64,000 nt of DNA from Herbidospora mongoliensis. GTDB taxonomy: Bacteria > Actinomycetota > Actinomycetes > Streptosporangiales > Streptosporangiaceae. The stretch is from positions 248,001 to 312,000 of the forward strand of contig NZ_BBXD01000014.1 of NCBI RefSeq assembly GCF_001570545.1. Reading direction: 5' to 3'. The position numbers and the translations under genes are program-made. Positions 8,114 through 16,722 of this stretch are shown piece by piece; positions within the stretch are counted from its first letter, which is position 1; each line of letters starts with the position of its first letter. The notes below the pieces were generated by a model. That model was not told the DNA's origin. It did no database searches and saw nothing but the letters and a program-made list of their open reading frames with translations.

Positions 8114-8650
8114 TCAGGGTGTCGGGGGGTTTATCGCCAGAACGATCTCCGCCACGGTGTCGGAGGTGTTCAGGTAGCGGTGCGGCCGGTTGGAGTCGAG
8201 GGTCAGGCTCTCGCCCGCCGTGACCGTGTAGGTCGATCGCTCGACCTGGACGGTCAGCGTGCCCGCCACCACGTAGACGCACTCCATGGACGGGTGGCTC
8301 CACAGCTCGTCGCTGGAGACCTCGCCGGGCGCCAGCACCGCGTGCAGCACCTCGAGCTGCCCGTTGCCGGGGGTCAGCCGCTCGTAGCGGATCTGGCCGT
8401 TGGGCGCGCCGAGGGTGCTGCGCTCACCGGGCCGGCTGATCCACACCGACGGTGCGGCGGGGTCTTCGAACAGCGAGGCGATGGAGGCGCCGAACACCCC
8501 GGCCAGGCGGCGCAGGGTCGACAGGCTGGGCTCGGTGACGCCCCGCTCGATCTGGCTGAGCAACGTCGGGGAGACCCCGGCCTGCTCGGCCAAAGCTCGC
8601 AGGCTCATCCCCCGTTCGGTGCGCAACTCGTGCAAGCGATCTCCGATCAC
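8114..8650 (-). CDS. XRE-family regulator with C-terminal cupin, left border of the island
   Basis: 178 residues from a GTG preceded by AAAGGA at 8-bp spacing. The N-terminal helix-turn-helix (MSLRALAEQAGVSPTLLSQI) is followed by a cupin sensor (VLAPGEVSSDELWSHPSMEC, then SLTLDSNRPHRYLNTSD). Proteins of this design typically sense a small ligand and control a neighbouring catabolic or transport operon. It is divergent from the first ABC importer and leads the TIGR04076/oxidoreductase operon. A second protein of the same design sits at the other end of the island. Confidence 0.9.
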   Translation of the reverse strand: MIGDRLHELRTERGMSLRALAEQAGVSPTLLSQIERGVTEPSLSTLRRLAGVFGASIASLFEDPAAPSVWISRPGERSTLGAPNGQIRYERLTPGNGQLEVLHAVLAPGEVSSDELWSHPSMECVYVVAGTLTVQVERSTYTVTAGESLTLDSNRPHRYLNTSDTVAEIVLAINPPTP

Positions 8651-8954
8651 CCACGCCGTCCTTTCCTACCATCGCTCTGTCACGTGCAGGTTAACTACAC
8701 GCGTGGGCAGCACCGTATGGGTGCGGGTGTTCGCCGTCAACAGACAGTTGTGGCCAGGTGATCAGCGGTGACGGGTCTTGACGCGATCCCTGCCAACGCC
8801 CTAGCGTGCCCGGTCAACGTGCAGTAAGGCTGCACGTCGGGTCGCGGCCACGTGTCGCTGCCGCACAGGAGAGTCATGACATCGCCCCATATGCCCAAGT
8901 GGGCCCCCGTACCCGCTCTCGGATCCCTTTCGTAGTCCGGCCTTGGAGACCCTC
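8651..8954. promoter_or_regulatory. Divergent control region with repeated ACGTGCAG operator half-sites and a promoter
   Basis: A sigma70-like promoter for the importer operon is visible: TTGACG (8778-8783) and TAGCGT (8802-8807), 18 bp apart. Just past its expected start point is a perfect inverted repeat, CGTGCAG (8818-8824) and CTGCACG (8830-8836), with a 5-bp spacer. The same half-site ACGTGCAG recurs at 8682-8689 beside the regulator gene. This arrangement fits repression of the importer operon and autoregulation by the adjacent HTH-cupin protein. No coding region is supported here. Confidence 0.6.
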
Positions 8955-10541
8955 ATGAAGATCCGCCGGTCTGCCGGTGCGCTCGCCGCCGCAGTGGCGC
9001 TGAGCCTGCTCGCCGCCTGTGGCGGCGGTAACGCCGCCGCCCCGTCCTCGCCCGGCGGGCAGGGCGGGAAGACCCTCGTCATCGACACCGCGTTCCAGCT
9101 CAAGACCACCGACCCGGCCCGCATGTTCGAGCCCTCGGGACTGCTGATCGATCAGACGATCTACGACACGCTGCTCACCTTCAAGGGTGGCGACGTGACC
9201 AAGCCGGTCCCGGCGCTCGCGGAGTCGTTCACCGCCTCCGACGACGCCAAGACGTTCACGTTCAAGCTGCGCCCCGAAGCGAAGTTCTCCGACGGCACCC
9301 CGGTCACCTCGGCCGACGTCGTCTTCTCGCTCAACCGCGTGAAGAACGTCAAGGGCAACCCGTCGTTCCTGATGGCGGGCCTCACGGTCACCGCTCCCGA
9401 CCCGGCCACCGTCGTGGTCGCCAGCGAGGAGCCGAACACCGCCATCCCGTTCATCCTGCCGAACCCGGCGCTGGGCGTCGTCAACTCGGCCGTGGCCAAG
9501 AAGAACGGCGCCAGCGACGCCGAGGGCGCCGACAAGACCGACACGGCCGAGGCGTTCTTCAACAAGACGTCGCTGGGCAGTGGCCCGTACGTCCTGGAGA
9601 GCTACAGCACCACCTCGCAGGTCGTGCTGAAGCTGAACGAGAACTACTGGGGCACCAAGCCCGTCTACTCGAAGGTCGTCGTGCGCAACACGCAGGCCAA
9701 CGTGCAGCGGCTCAACGTCCAGAAGGGCGAGTCGCAGATCGCGGTGGACCTGTCGCCCGAGCAGGCCAAGAACATGGGCGACCTCCAGGTCGTCAACGGC
9801 GCCTCGCCGAACGTGTTCTTCCTGTTCACCAACAACAACCCGGAGATCTCCAAGATCTCCTCCAACCCGAAGTTCCAGGAGGCGGTGCGCTACGGCATCG
9901 ACTACCAGGGACTGGTCGACCTGGCCGGTGAGGGCGCCGTGCAGACGGCGGGCATCGTCCCCTCGGTCTTCCTCGGCGCGCTCCCCGGGACCGACGGCGT
10001 CAAGCGCGACGTGGCCAAGGCCAAGGCCGCGCTGGCCGAGTCGGGCCTGCAGAACCCGACCGTCAAGCTGAACTACCCGAGCGACGTGCAGGTCAACGGG
10101 CTCAACTTCGGCGACCTCGCCGCCCGCGTGCAGGCCAACCTCAAGGAGGTCGGCATCAACGTGGAGCTGGCTCCCGCGTCGGTGCAGACCGCGCTGGAGT
10201 CCTACCGCGGCGGCACCGAGGAGCTCGGCCTGTGGCAGTGGGGCCCCGACTTCCCCGACCCCAGCAACTACCTCAACTTCCTGCCGGGCCAGCTCGTGGG
10301 CCTGCGCGCCGGATGGGCCAAGGGCGCCGCCCCCGACCTGGAGGAGCTGGGCGACAAGGCCCGCAGCACCGTCGACGACACCGCCCGCTCGGCGCTGTAC
10401 GTCGACATCCAGCACAAGATGAACGAGGCGGGCCCGATCATGCCGCTGATCCAGCCGGCGCAGATCCTGGTCGCCGCGAAGTCGGTGACCAACCTGCAGT
10501 CGAACGCCCTCTGGCAGGTCAACGTCCGTGAGCTCGGCTAA
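8955..10541 (+). CDS. ABC transporter substrate-binding lipoprotein (family 5, peptide type), importer 1
   Basis: 528 residues; the ATG at 8955 is preceded by GGAG at suitable spacing, better than a TTG four codons upstream. A lipoprotein signal ends in LSLLAAC (Cys22), followed by a Gly/Ala/Ser/Pro-rich tether. The body shows family-5 features such as ESFTASDDAKTFTFKLRPEA, KFSDGTPVTSADVVFSLNRV and PNVFFLFTNNNPEI. Ligands in this family range from peptides to nickel, opines and other small compounds, so specificity is open. It is first in a rightward operon whose permease gene overlaps its 3' end by 14 bp. Confidence 0.92.
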   Translation: MKIRRSAGALAAAVALSLLAACGGGNAAAPSSPGGQGGKTLVIDTAFQLKTTDPARMFEPSGLLIDQTIYDTLLTFKGGDVTKPVPALAESFTASDDAKTFTFKLRPEAKFSDGTPVTSADVVFSLNRVKNVKGNPSFLMAGLTVTAPDPATVVVASEEPNTAIPFILPNPALGVVNSAVAKKNGASDAEGADKTDTAEAFFNKTSLGSGPYVLESYSTTSQVVLKLNENYWGTKPVYSKVVVRNTQANVQRLNVQKGESQIAVDLSPEQAKNMGDLQVVNGASPNVFFLFTNNNPEISKISSNPKFQEAVRYGIDYQGLVDLAGEGAVQTAGIVPSVFLGALPGTDGVKRDVAKAKAALAESGLQNPTVKLNYPSDVQVNGLNFGDLAARVQANLKEVGINVELAPASVQTALESYRGGTEELGLWQWGPDFPDPSNYLNFLPGQLVGLRAGWAKGAAPDLEELGDKARSTVDDTARSALYVDIQHKMNEAGPIMPLIQPAQILVAAKSVTNLQSNALWQVNVRELG

Positions 10542-11610
10542 GCCGAAAAGCGGTACCTCCGGGGCGGGCCGGCGTTCGGCCCGCCCCGGCGGGGTGCTGC
10601 TGCGGTTCCTCGCCCGGCGGCTGGCGGCCGCCCTGTTGCTGTGCGTCGGCATCACCCTCGTCGCGTTCACCCTGACCCAGCTGGTCCCGGGCGATCCCGC
10701 CGCCGCCAACCTGGGGCAGCAGGCGATCGGCGACCCGGCCGCGGTGGCCGCGTTCCGCGCCAAATACGGGCTCGACCAGCCCCTTCCGGTGCAGTACCTG
10801 ACGTACATCGGCAACGTGGCCCAGGGGAACCTGGGCATGTCGCAGCAGAGCCACCGGCCGGTGGCCGAGGATCTGGCCGAGTTCGTGCCGGCCACGATCG
10901 AGCTCGCGCTGTTCGCGATCGTGGTGTCGCTGGTGGTCGGCGTCGCCCTCGGCGTGGTGGCCGCCGTCAACCGCGACCGCTGGCCCGACCAGGTGCTGCG
11001 GGTGGTGAGCCTGGGCGGGGTGTCCATGCCCACCTTCTGGGTCGCGCTCGTCGCGTTCTACCTGCTGTCGTTCAAGTTCGACCTGCTGCCGGGCACCGGG
11101 CGGCTCGATCCGGTGATGAGCCCGCCGCCGTACACGACCGGCTTCTACTCGGTGGACGCGGCGCTGGCCGGCCAGTGGGACGTCATGTGGTCGGCGCTCG
11201 GGCACCTGGTGCTGCCGTCGATGGTCCTGGCCGTCTACACGGTCGGCATGCTGATGCGCTTCAGCCGGGCCTCCGTGCTGGAGATCCTGGGCAACGACTA
11301 CGTGCGCGCGGCCAGGGCCAAGGGCCTGCCCGAGCGGGTGGTCATCGTGCGGCACGTGCTGCGCCCCGCGATGGTCGCGATCATCACCGTGGCCGGGGTC
11401 GCCTTCGGCAGCCTGCTGTCGGGCGCGGTGCTGGTGGAGAAGATCTTCTCCTGGCCCGGGGTCGGCCAGTACGCCTACCGCAGCGCGGTCAACCTCGACC
11501 TGCCCGGCATCATGGGCGTCAGCATCGTCGTCGCCGCCGTGTACATCATCATCAACCTGGTCGTGGACCTGCTGTACGGGGTCATCGACCCGAGGATCAG
11601 GCTGTCATGA
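10528..11610 (+). CDS. ABC transporter permease, DppB type, importer 1
   Basis: 360 residues from a GTG overlapping the binding-protein gene by 14 bp. After a basic cytoplasmic N-terminus come about six membrane segments and the DppB/OppB signatures LVPGDPAAANLG and KYGLDQPLPVQYLTYIGNV. The inner-membrane EAA loop is YVRAARAKGLPERVVIVRHV. Its stop overlaps the start of the next permease gene. Pore subunit of the first importer. Confidence 0.93.
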   Translation: MSSAKPKSGTSGAGRRSARPGGVLLRFLARRLAAALLLCVGITLVAFTLTQLVPGDPAAANLGQQAIGDPAAVAAFRAKYGLDQPLPVQYLTYIGNVAQGNLGMSQQSHRPVAEDLAEFVPATIELALFAIVVSLVVGVALGVVAAVNRDRWPDQVLRVVSLGGVSMPTFWVALVAFYLLSFKFDLLPGTGRLDPVMSPPPYTTGFYSVDAALAGQWDVMWSALGHLVLPSMVLAVYTVGMLMRFSRASVLEILGNDYVRAARAKGLPERVVIVRHVLRPAMVAIITVAGVAFGSLLSGAVLVEKIFSWPGVGQYAYRSAVNLDLPGIMGVSIVVAAVYIIINLVVDLLYGVIDPRIRLS

Positions 11611-12443
11611 CGACTGGATCCCGCTCTCCGTGGCGGCAACCCCTGGCTCTGATCGGCGCAGCCTTCGTCGTGCTGTGGGTGCTGGTGGCGGTGCTCGCGC
11701 CCGTGCTCGCCCCTTATGGCCCGCTCGACCAGATCGCCGACAAGCTGCTCGAACCGTCGGCCCAGCACCTGTTCGGCACCGACCAGCTCGGCCGCGACGT
11801 GCTCAGCCGCGTCATCTACGGCGCGCAGGTGTCGCTGCCGCTGGCGTTCCTGCTCGTGGCGCTCTCGGCGGTGATCGGCTCGGTCGTCGGCGCGGTGGCC
11901 GGGTTCTTCGGCGGCTGGGTCGACGGCACGCTCATGCGGCTGGCCGACCTGGTGTTCGCCTTCCCCGGCATCATCCTGGCGATGGCGGTCGCCGCCGCGC
12001 TCGGGCCCGAACTGCGCAACGCCGTGCTGGCGGTCGTCGTGGTGTCGTGGCCGTCGTACGCCCGGCTGGTCCGTGGCCTGGTCATGTCGGCCCGCAACTC
12101 CGAATACGTCGCCGCCGGGCGGCTGCTCGGCTCCTCGTCCATCCGCACGATGGTCGTCGACCTGCGGCCGAACGTCGCCGGGCCGGTGCTGGTCATGACG
12201 GCGCTTGACGTGGGCAACGCCGTGCTGCTGCTGTCGGGCCTGTCGTTCCTCGGGCTCGGCGCGCAGCCGCCGATGGCCGAGTGGGGCTCCATGGTGGTGT
12301 CAGGCATGGACTACTTCGACCTGTGGTGGCTGTGGCTGTATCCGGGCCTGTCCATCCTGACCGTCGTGCTCGCCTTCAACTTCGTCGGAGACACGCTGCG
12401 GGACGCCCTCGATCCGCGCACCGCGCGTGCACTAAGGGGGTGA
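11607..12443 (+). CDS. ABC transporter permease, DppC type, importer 1
   Basis: 278 residues, start ATG overlapping the previous stop (ATGA). The N-terminal membrane segment is followed by LFGTDQLGRDVLSRVIYGAQ, the hallmark of DppC/OppC. The coupling loop is SEYVAAGRLLGSSSIRTM. The C-terminus (FNFVGDTLRDALDPR) is also typical. Forms the transmembrane pore with the DppB-type subunit and is translationally coupled on both sides. Confidence 0.93.
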   Translation: MTTGSRSPWRQPLALIGAAFVVLWVLVAVLAPVLAPYGPLDQIADKLLEPSAQHLFGTDQLGRDVLSRVIYGAQVSLPLAFLLVALSAVIGSVVGAVAGFFGGWVDGTLMRLADLVFAFPGIILAMAVAAALGPELRNAVLAVVVVSWPSYARLVRGLVMSARNSEYVAAGRLLGSSSIRTMVVDLRPNVAGPVLVMTALDVGNAVLLLSGLSFLGLGAQPPMAEWGSMVVSGMDYFDLWWLWLYPGLSILTVVLAFNFVGDTLRDALDPRTARALRG

Positions 12444-13432
12444 CCGTGGGAACGCTACTCGAGGTCGAGGACCTCACCGTGTGGCTCGCCACCAGGAACG
12501 GCCCGCGCAAGGCCGTCGACGGCCTGTCGTTCCGGGTCGACTCCGGCGAGGTCTTCGGCATCGCGGGGGAGAGCGGCAGCGGCAAGACGATGACCGCGAT
12601 GGCGCTGCTCGGCCTGCTCCCGCACGCCGCCCGTACCACCGGCCGGGCCGTCTTCGAGGGCCGCGACCTGCTCTCCATGCGGCCCCGCGAACTGCGCGAC
12701 GTGCGCGGGCGCAGCATCGCCATGGTGTCGCAGGACCCGTCGACGAGCCTGCACCCGATGCTCAGCATCGAGACCCAGGTGACCGAGCACATGCGCCACC
12801 ACCTGGGGATCGGCAAGTCGGAGGCGCGCGGCCGGGCGGTCGAACTGCTGTCGACCGTGCGCATCCCCGATCCGGAGCGGGCGCTGCGCGCGCACCCGGC
12901 CCAGTTCTCCGGCGGCATGCGGCAGCGCATCGCCATCGCCGTGGCGCTGGCCTGCGAACCCCGCCTGCTGCTGGCCGACGAGCCGACGACCGCGCTCGAC
13001 GTCACCGTGCAGGCGGGCATCCTGCGGCTGCTGCACCGGCTGCGCCTGGAGCGCGATCTCGCGGTCGTCGTGATCACCCACGACCTGGGCGTGATGTCGG
13101 CGGTGGCCGACCGCATCTGCGTCATGTACGGAGGCCGCACCGCCGAGGTCGGCCCGCGCGAGACCGTGCTGACCCACCCACGGCACCCCTACACCCGGGG
13201 CCTGCTCGACGCGCTGCCGCACCCGGAGGGCGGGGCGGCGACGCTGCGCCCGATCCCGGGCAGCCCGCCGTCGCTCGGCGCGGTGCCCGAAGGGTGCCCG
13301 TTCCACCCCCGTTGCGCGTTCGCCGTCGACTCCTGCCGGGAGGAACGCCCGGAACCGGCGCTCGTCGGATCCGATCACCGGGTGGCCTGCCCGCCCGACC
13401 CGCTGGGAGACACACTGGGAGACACCGCGTGA
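12440..13432 (+). CDS. ABC transporter ATP-binding protein, DppD type, importer 1
   Basis: 330 residues; the GTG at 12440 overlaps the previous TGA and follows an AAGGGGG ribosome site. Walker A is GESGSGKT, the signature is FSGGMRQR and Walker B is LLLADEPTTALD. The C-terminal oligopeptide/dipeptide extension with clustered cysteines (GCPFHPRCAFAVDSC) is present. It pairs with the DppF-type ATPase that follows immediately. Confidence 0.93.
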   Translation: MTVGTLLEVEDLTVWLATRNGPRKAVDGLSFRVDSGEVFGIAGESGSGKTMTAMALLGLLPHAARTTGRAVFEGRDLLSMRPRELRDVRGRSIAMVSQDPSTSLHPMLSIETQVTEHMRHHLGIGKSEARGRAVELLSTVRIPDPERALRAHPAQFSGGMRQRIAIAVALACEPRLLLADEPTTALDVTVQAGILRLLHRLRLERDLAVVVITHDLGVMSAVADRICVMYGGRTAEVGPRETVLTHPRHPYTRGLLDALPHPEGGAATLRPIPGSPPSLGAVPEGCPFHPRCAFAVDSCREERPEPALVGSDHRVACPPDPLGDTLGDTA

Positions 13433-14370
13433 GCGCACTGCTGGAGGCGACCGGGGTCGCCGTCGAATACCACCGGACGGGCGCGCCGCCGCTGCGCGCC
13501 GTCGACCTCGCCGACCTGACCCTCGCCCGCGGCGAGATCCTCGGGCTGGTCGGCGAGTCCGGGTGCGGCAAGTCCACGCTGGGCCGCGCGGTCGTCGGGC
13601 TCCAGCCCACCGTCGCCGGCGAGATCCGCTTCGACGGCCGCCCGGTCGCGCCGCTGGGGCTGCGCCGCCGTCCGGCCGACATGCGCGGGCTGCAGATGGT
13701 CTTCCAGGACCCGTACGCCTCGCTCAACCCCCGCCGCCTGGTGGGCGACCAGGTCGGCGACGGGTACCTGCTCGGCGGGACCTCCAAGGCGGAAGCCCGG
13801 CGCCGGGCCGCTGAGCTGCTGGAACGCGTCGGCCTCCCGGCCGATGCGGTGAAGCGCTACCCGCACGAGTTCAGCGGCGGCCAGCGCCAGCGCATCGCGA
13901 TCGCCAGGACCCTGGCCGCCGAGCCGAGCTGCATTATCGCCGACGAGCCGATCAGCGCGCTCGACGCCTCGGCGCAGGCGTCGGTCGCCAACCTGCTGGT
14001 GGAGCTGGTCCGCGAACTCGACATGGGCCTGGTGTTCATCTCGCACGACCTGTCGGTGGTGCGGCAGATCGCCGACCGCACGGCGGTCATGTACCTGGGC
14101 CGCGTCGTCGAGGTCGGCCCGACCCTGCAGGTGTGGTCGGAGCCCGCCCACCCGTACACCAAGGCCCTCATCTCGGCGGTGCCCCGGGCCGACGGCGCGG
14201 GAGTGCTGCCCGTCGAGCTGCCGGGGGACGTGCCCGACCCCTCCCGGCCGCCCGGCGGCTGCCGGTTCCACCCGCGCTGCCCGGTGGCCCTGCCCTCGTG
14301 CGCGCAGGACGACCCGCCCCTGCGGATCCTGCGGGACGGCCGGTCGGCCGCCTGCGTCCTGGCGAAGTGA
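13429..14370 (+). CDS. ABC transporter ATP-binding protein, DppF type, importer 1
   Basis: 313 residues from a GTG overlapping the preceding TGA. Walker A is GESGCGKS, the Q-loop QMVFQDPYASLNPRR, the signature FSGGQRQR and Walker B CIIADEPISALD. The cysteine-containing C-terminal extension (GGCRFHPRCPVALPSC) is intact. With the DppD-type subunit it completes a five-gene importer, which is followed after 18 bp by the peptidase fusion gene. Confidence 0.92.
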   Translation: MSALLEATGVAVEYHRTGAPPLRAVDLADLTLARGEILGLVGESGCGKSTLGRAVVGLQPTVAGEIRFDGRPVAPLGLRRRPADMRGLQMVFQDPYASLNPRRLVGDQVGDGYLLGGTSKAEARRRAAELLERVGLPADAVKRYPHEFSGGQRQRIAIARTLAAEPSCIIADEPISALDASAQASVANLLVELVRELDMGLVFISHDLSVVRQIADRTAVMYLGRVVEVGPTLQVWSEPAHPYTKALISAVPRADGAGVLPVELPGDVPDPSRPPGGCRFHPRCPVALPSCAQDDPPLRILRDGRSAACVLAK

Positions 14371-14388
14371 TTCATGGAAGGACACGAC

Positions 14389-16722
14389 GTGCTCGCGGAG
14401 TTGACCGAGCGTTTCTGGGCCTGGCGGCTGGCCACCACCCCGCGTAGCCGCGACGACATCCCCCGGGTGGTCCGGCCCGCCGGGTGGCGTCCGGAGTGGG
14501 ACGCGGTCACCGTCGAGGAGGACCTGCGCTTCCTGGCCGCGATCGAGAGCGACCTGGCGGCCGTCGCGCCGTCGGCGGATCCCGCCGTCGAGGTGCCGCG
14601 CCGGCTGCTCGGCTCGGCGACCGCGCGGGCACGCTGGGAACTCGATGTTCTACGGAGCTGGCGGCGCGACCCCTGGTTCTACCTCGACCAGACCGTCGGC
14701 CACATCTACGACGCGCTGCTCCAGCCGGGTCCCTTCGGCCCGGCCCGCAGCGCCGACCTGGTGGAGCGGCTGCGCTGGATCCCCGGCACCCTCGACACCG
14801 CCAGGGACAACCTCGACGGCACCGCGACCCGCGAGTTCACCCAGCTCGCCCTGTCCGACAGTGTTGAGGTGCCCGACCAGCTCCGGACCGCCGTCGCCCT
14901 GCTGCTGCCGCACCTCGACCCGGCCGTACGCGACGACGCCACCGCGGCGGCCGAGGAGGCGGCGGTGGCGCTCGCCGGCTGGCGGGCCTGGCTGACCGAG
15001 CGGCTGCCGGGCTTCGCCCCCCACCAGCCGGTCGGCGCGGAGGCGTTCGGCTTCTTCCTGCACCAGGTCGCCCTGCTGCCCTGGTCGGCCGACGAGATCC
15101 TCGCCCTCGCCGCCCAGGAACGCGACCGCGCCGAGGCGTTCGAGCTGTTCGAGCGGGCCAGATCGGGCCCGCCCGAGTGGCCGCCGCCCCCGGCGAGCGC
15201 GGCGGAGCAGAGCGCGGCCGAACGGGCCGCCGAGCTGGAGGTGCGCGCCTTCTACGAGGAGCGCGGCCTGCTGTCCCAGCCGCCGGAGCTGCGGCACTAC
15301 CGCAACCTGCCGCGCCCGGACTACCTGGAGCCGCTGCACTGGCTGGGCGTCAGCGACGACCTCACCGACGAACACCGGCTCGACCAGGACGGCATCGCCT
15401 ACGTCCCGGTGCCGGGCCCCGACCTGCCCTACTTCTACCGGGCCAACGCCGCCGACCCCCGCGCCGGGATCATCCACGAGGGCGCGCACTACCAGCAGCT
15501 CGCGCTGACCTGGCGGCATCCCGACCCGGCCCACCGGCGCTTCTACGACTCCGTGCCCAACGAGGGCATCGCCTTCTACAACGAGGAGATGATGCTCCAG
15601 ACCGGCCTGTTCGAGGACGCGCCGCTCACCCGGGCCATCGTCTACAACTTCATGCGGCTGCGCGCGATCCGGGTCGAGGTGGACGTGCGCCTGGCACTCG
15701 GCGAGATCGACATCGACGGCGCGGCCCGCATGCTGCACGAACTCGTGCCGGTCGACCTCGCCACCGCCAGGGAGGAGGCCGCCTTCTTCGCGTCGGCCCC
15801 GGGCCTGGGTCTGTCCTACCAGGTCGGCAAGGTCCAGGTGACCCGCCTGCTGGCCGACGCCGCCCGGCGCGACCGCGACGGCTTCGACCTGCGCGCCTTC
15901 CACGACGCCCTCTGGTCCGACGGCAACATCCCGCTGTCGGTGCAGCGTCTGCGACTGCTCGGCGACGCGGGGGAGCTGCGGAGGGCCGACGCCCTGGCGG
16001 GTGACGTCCGCGCCTTCGCGGCCGAGCTCCTGGACGCCATCACCTCCGGCGACGTCGCCCGCCTCGACCGCCTGTACGCCGACGACATCCGCATCTGGCA
16101 CAACTACGACGGCGTCGAGCGGGACAAGGCCGAGAGCCTCGACGCGATCCGCCGCTTCGACGCGGAGATCGAGGACTTCCGCGCCACCGACGTGCGCGTC
16201 GACCCGGTCCCCGGCGGCTACGTGCAGCGCTGCGTCTACCGGGGCCGTGAGCGGGGCGCCGAGATCGCCGTCGACGCGATGATGCGCGTCGAGGTGCGGA
16301 ACGGCCAGGTCACCCGGATCGAGGAGTACACCGACCCCGCCCAGGGCTCGGTCCCCCCGGGCGCCCGGTTCAAGGACGGCTCCGGCTGGGAGGAGCAGGC
16401 CGGCTACTCCCGTGCCGCCCGCGAGGGCGACCTCATCGCCGTGAGCGGCACGACGGCCGAGGGCCCCGGCACCCACGCCCAGACCCTCGAAGCCCTGCGC
16501 CGCGGCGTGGCGGCGGTGGAGGCCCTGGGCGGTTCGCGCACCACCGTGTTCCGCACCCGGCTGCTGCTCACCCCCGGCGCCGACTGGGAGGAGGCCGCGC
16601 GCGCCCACGCCGAGGTGTTCGGCGACGTGGCCCCCGCCAACAGCACCTACGTGGTCGCTGCCCTCATCGGCGAAGGTTTCCTGGTCGAAGTCGAGATCGA
16701 CGCGAAGGCGGTCGGCGCATGA
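14389..16722 (+). CDS. Triple fusion: DUF885-type metallopeptidase + SnoaL-like + RidA-like domain
   Basis: About 777 residues. I prefer the GTG at 14389 because GGAAGGA sits 6 bp upstream; an ATG at 14374 has no ribosome site. Residues 1 to about 530 resemble DUF885 peptidases: IIHEGAHYQQL gives an HExxH zinc motif (His363, Glu364, His367), and the downstream PNEGIAFYNEEMM offers the third ligand. Residues about 541-660 (ELLDAITSGDVARLDRLYAD) form a SnoaL/NTF2-like domain. Residues about 666-777 (GDLIAVSGTTAEGPGTHAQT, then TRLLLTPGADWEEAARAHAE) form a RidA/YjgF-like domain, which typically removes reactive enamine/imine intermediates. I know of no standard family with this architecture. Its stop overlaps the next oxidoreductase start. 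Confidence 0.8.
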   Translation: MLAELTERFWAWRLATTPRSRDDIPRVVRPAGWRPEWDAVTVEEDLRFLAAIESDLAAVAPSADPAVEVPRRLLGSATARARWELDVLRSWRRDPWFYLDQTVGHIYDALLQPGPFGPARSADLVERLRWIPGTLDTARDNLDGTATREFTQLALSDSVEVPDQLRTAVALLLPHLDPAVRDDATAAAEEAAVALAGWRAWLTERLPGFAPHQPVGAEAFGFFLHQVALLPWSADEILALAAQERDRAEAFELFERARSGPPEWPPPPASAAEQSAAERAAELEVRAFYEERGLLSQPPELRHYRNLPRPDYLEPLHWLGVSDDLTDEHRLDQDGIAYVPVPGPDLPYFYRANAADPRAGIIHEGAHYQQLALTWRHPDPAHRRFYDSVPNEGIAFYNEEMMLQTGLFEDAPLTRAIVYNFMRLRAIRVEVDVRLALGEIDIDGAARMLHELVPVDLATAREEAAFFASAPGLGLSYQVGKVQVTRLLADAARRDRDGFDLRAFHDALWSDGNIPLSVQRLRLLGDAGELRRADALAGDVRAFAAELLDAITSGDVARLDRLYADDIRIWHNYDGVERDKAESLDAIRRFDAEIEDFRATDVRVDPVPGGYVQRCVYRGRERGAEIAVDAMMRVEVRNGQVTRIEEYTDPAQGSVPPGARFKDGSGWEEQAGYSRAAREGDLIAVSGTTAEGPGTHAQTLEALRRGVAAVEALGGSRTTVFRTRLLLTPGADWEEAARAHAEVFGDVAPANSTYVVAALIGEGFLVEVEIDAKAVGA

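Noticed and set aside
14650-16608. Minus-strand open frame opposite the peptidase-SnoaL-RidA fusion
   Set aside because: No motif and no ribosome site; the plus-strand protein has three recognisable domains across the same span.
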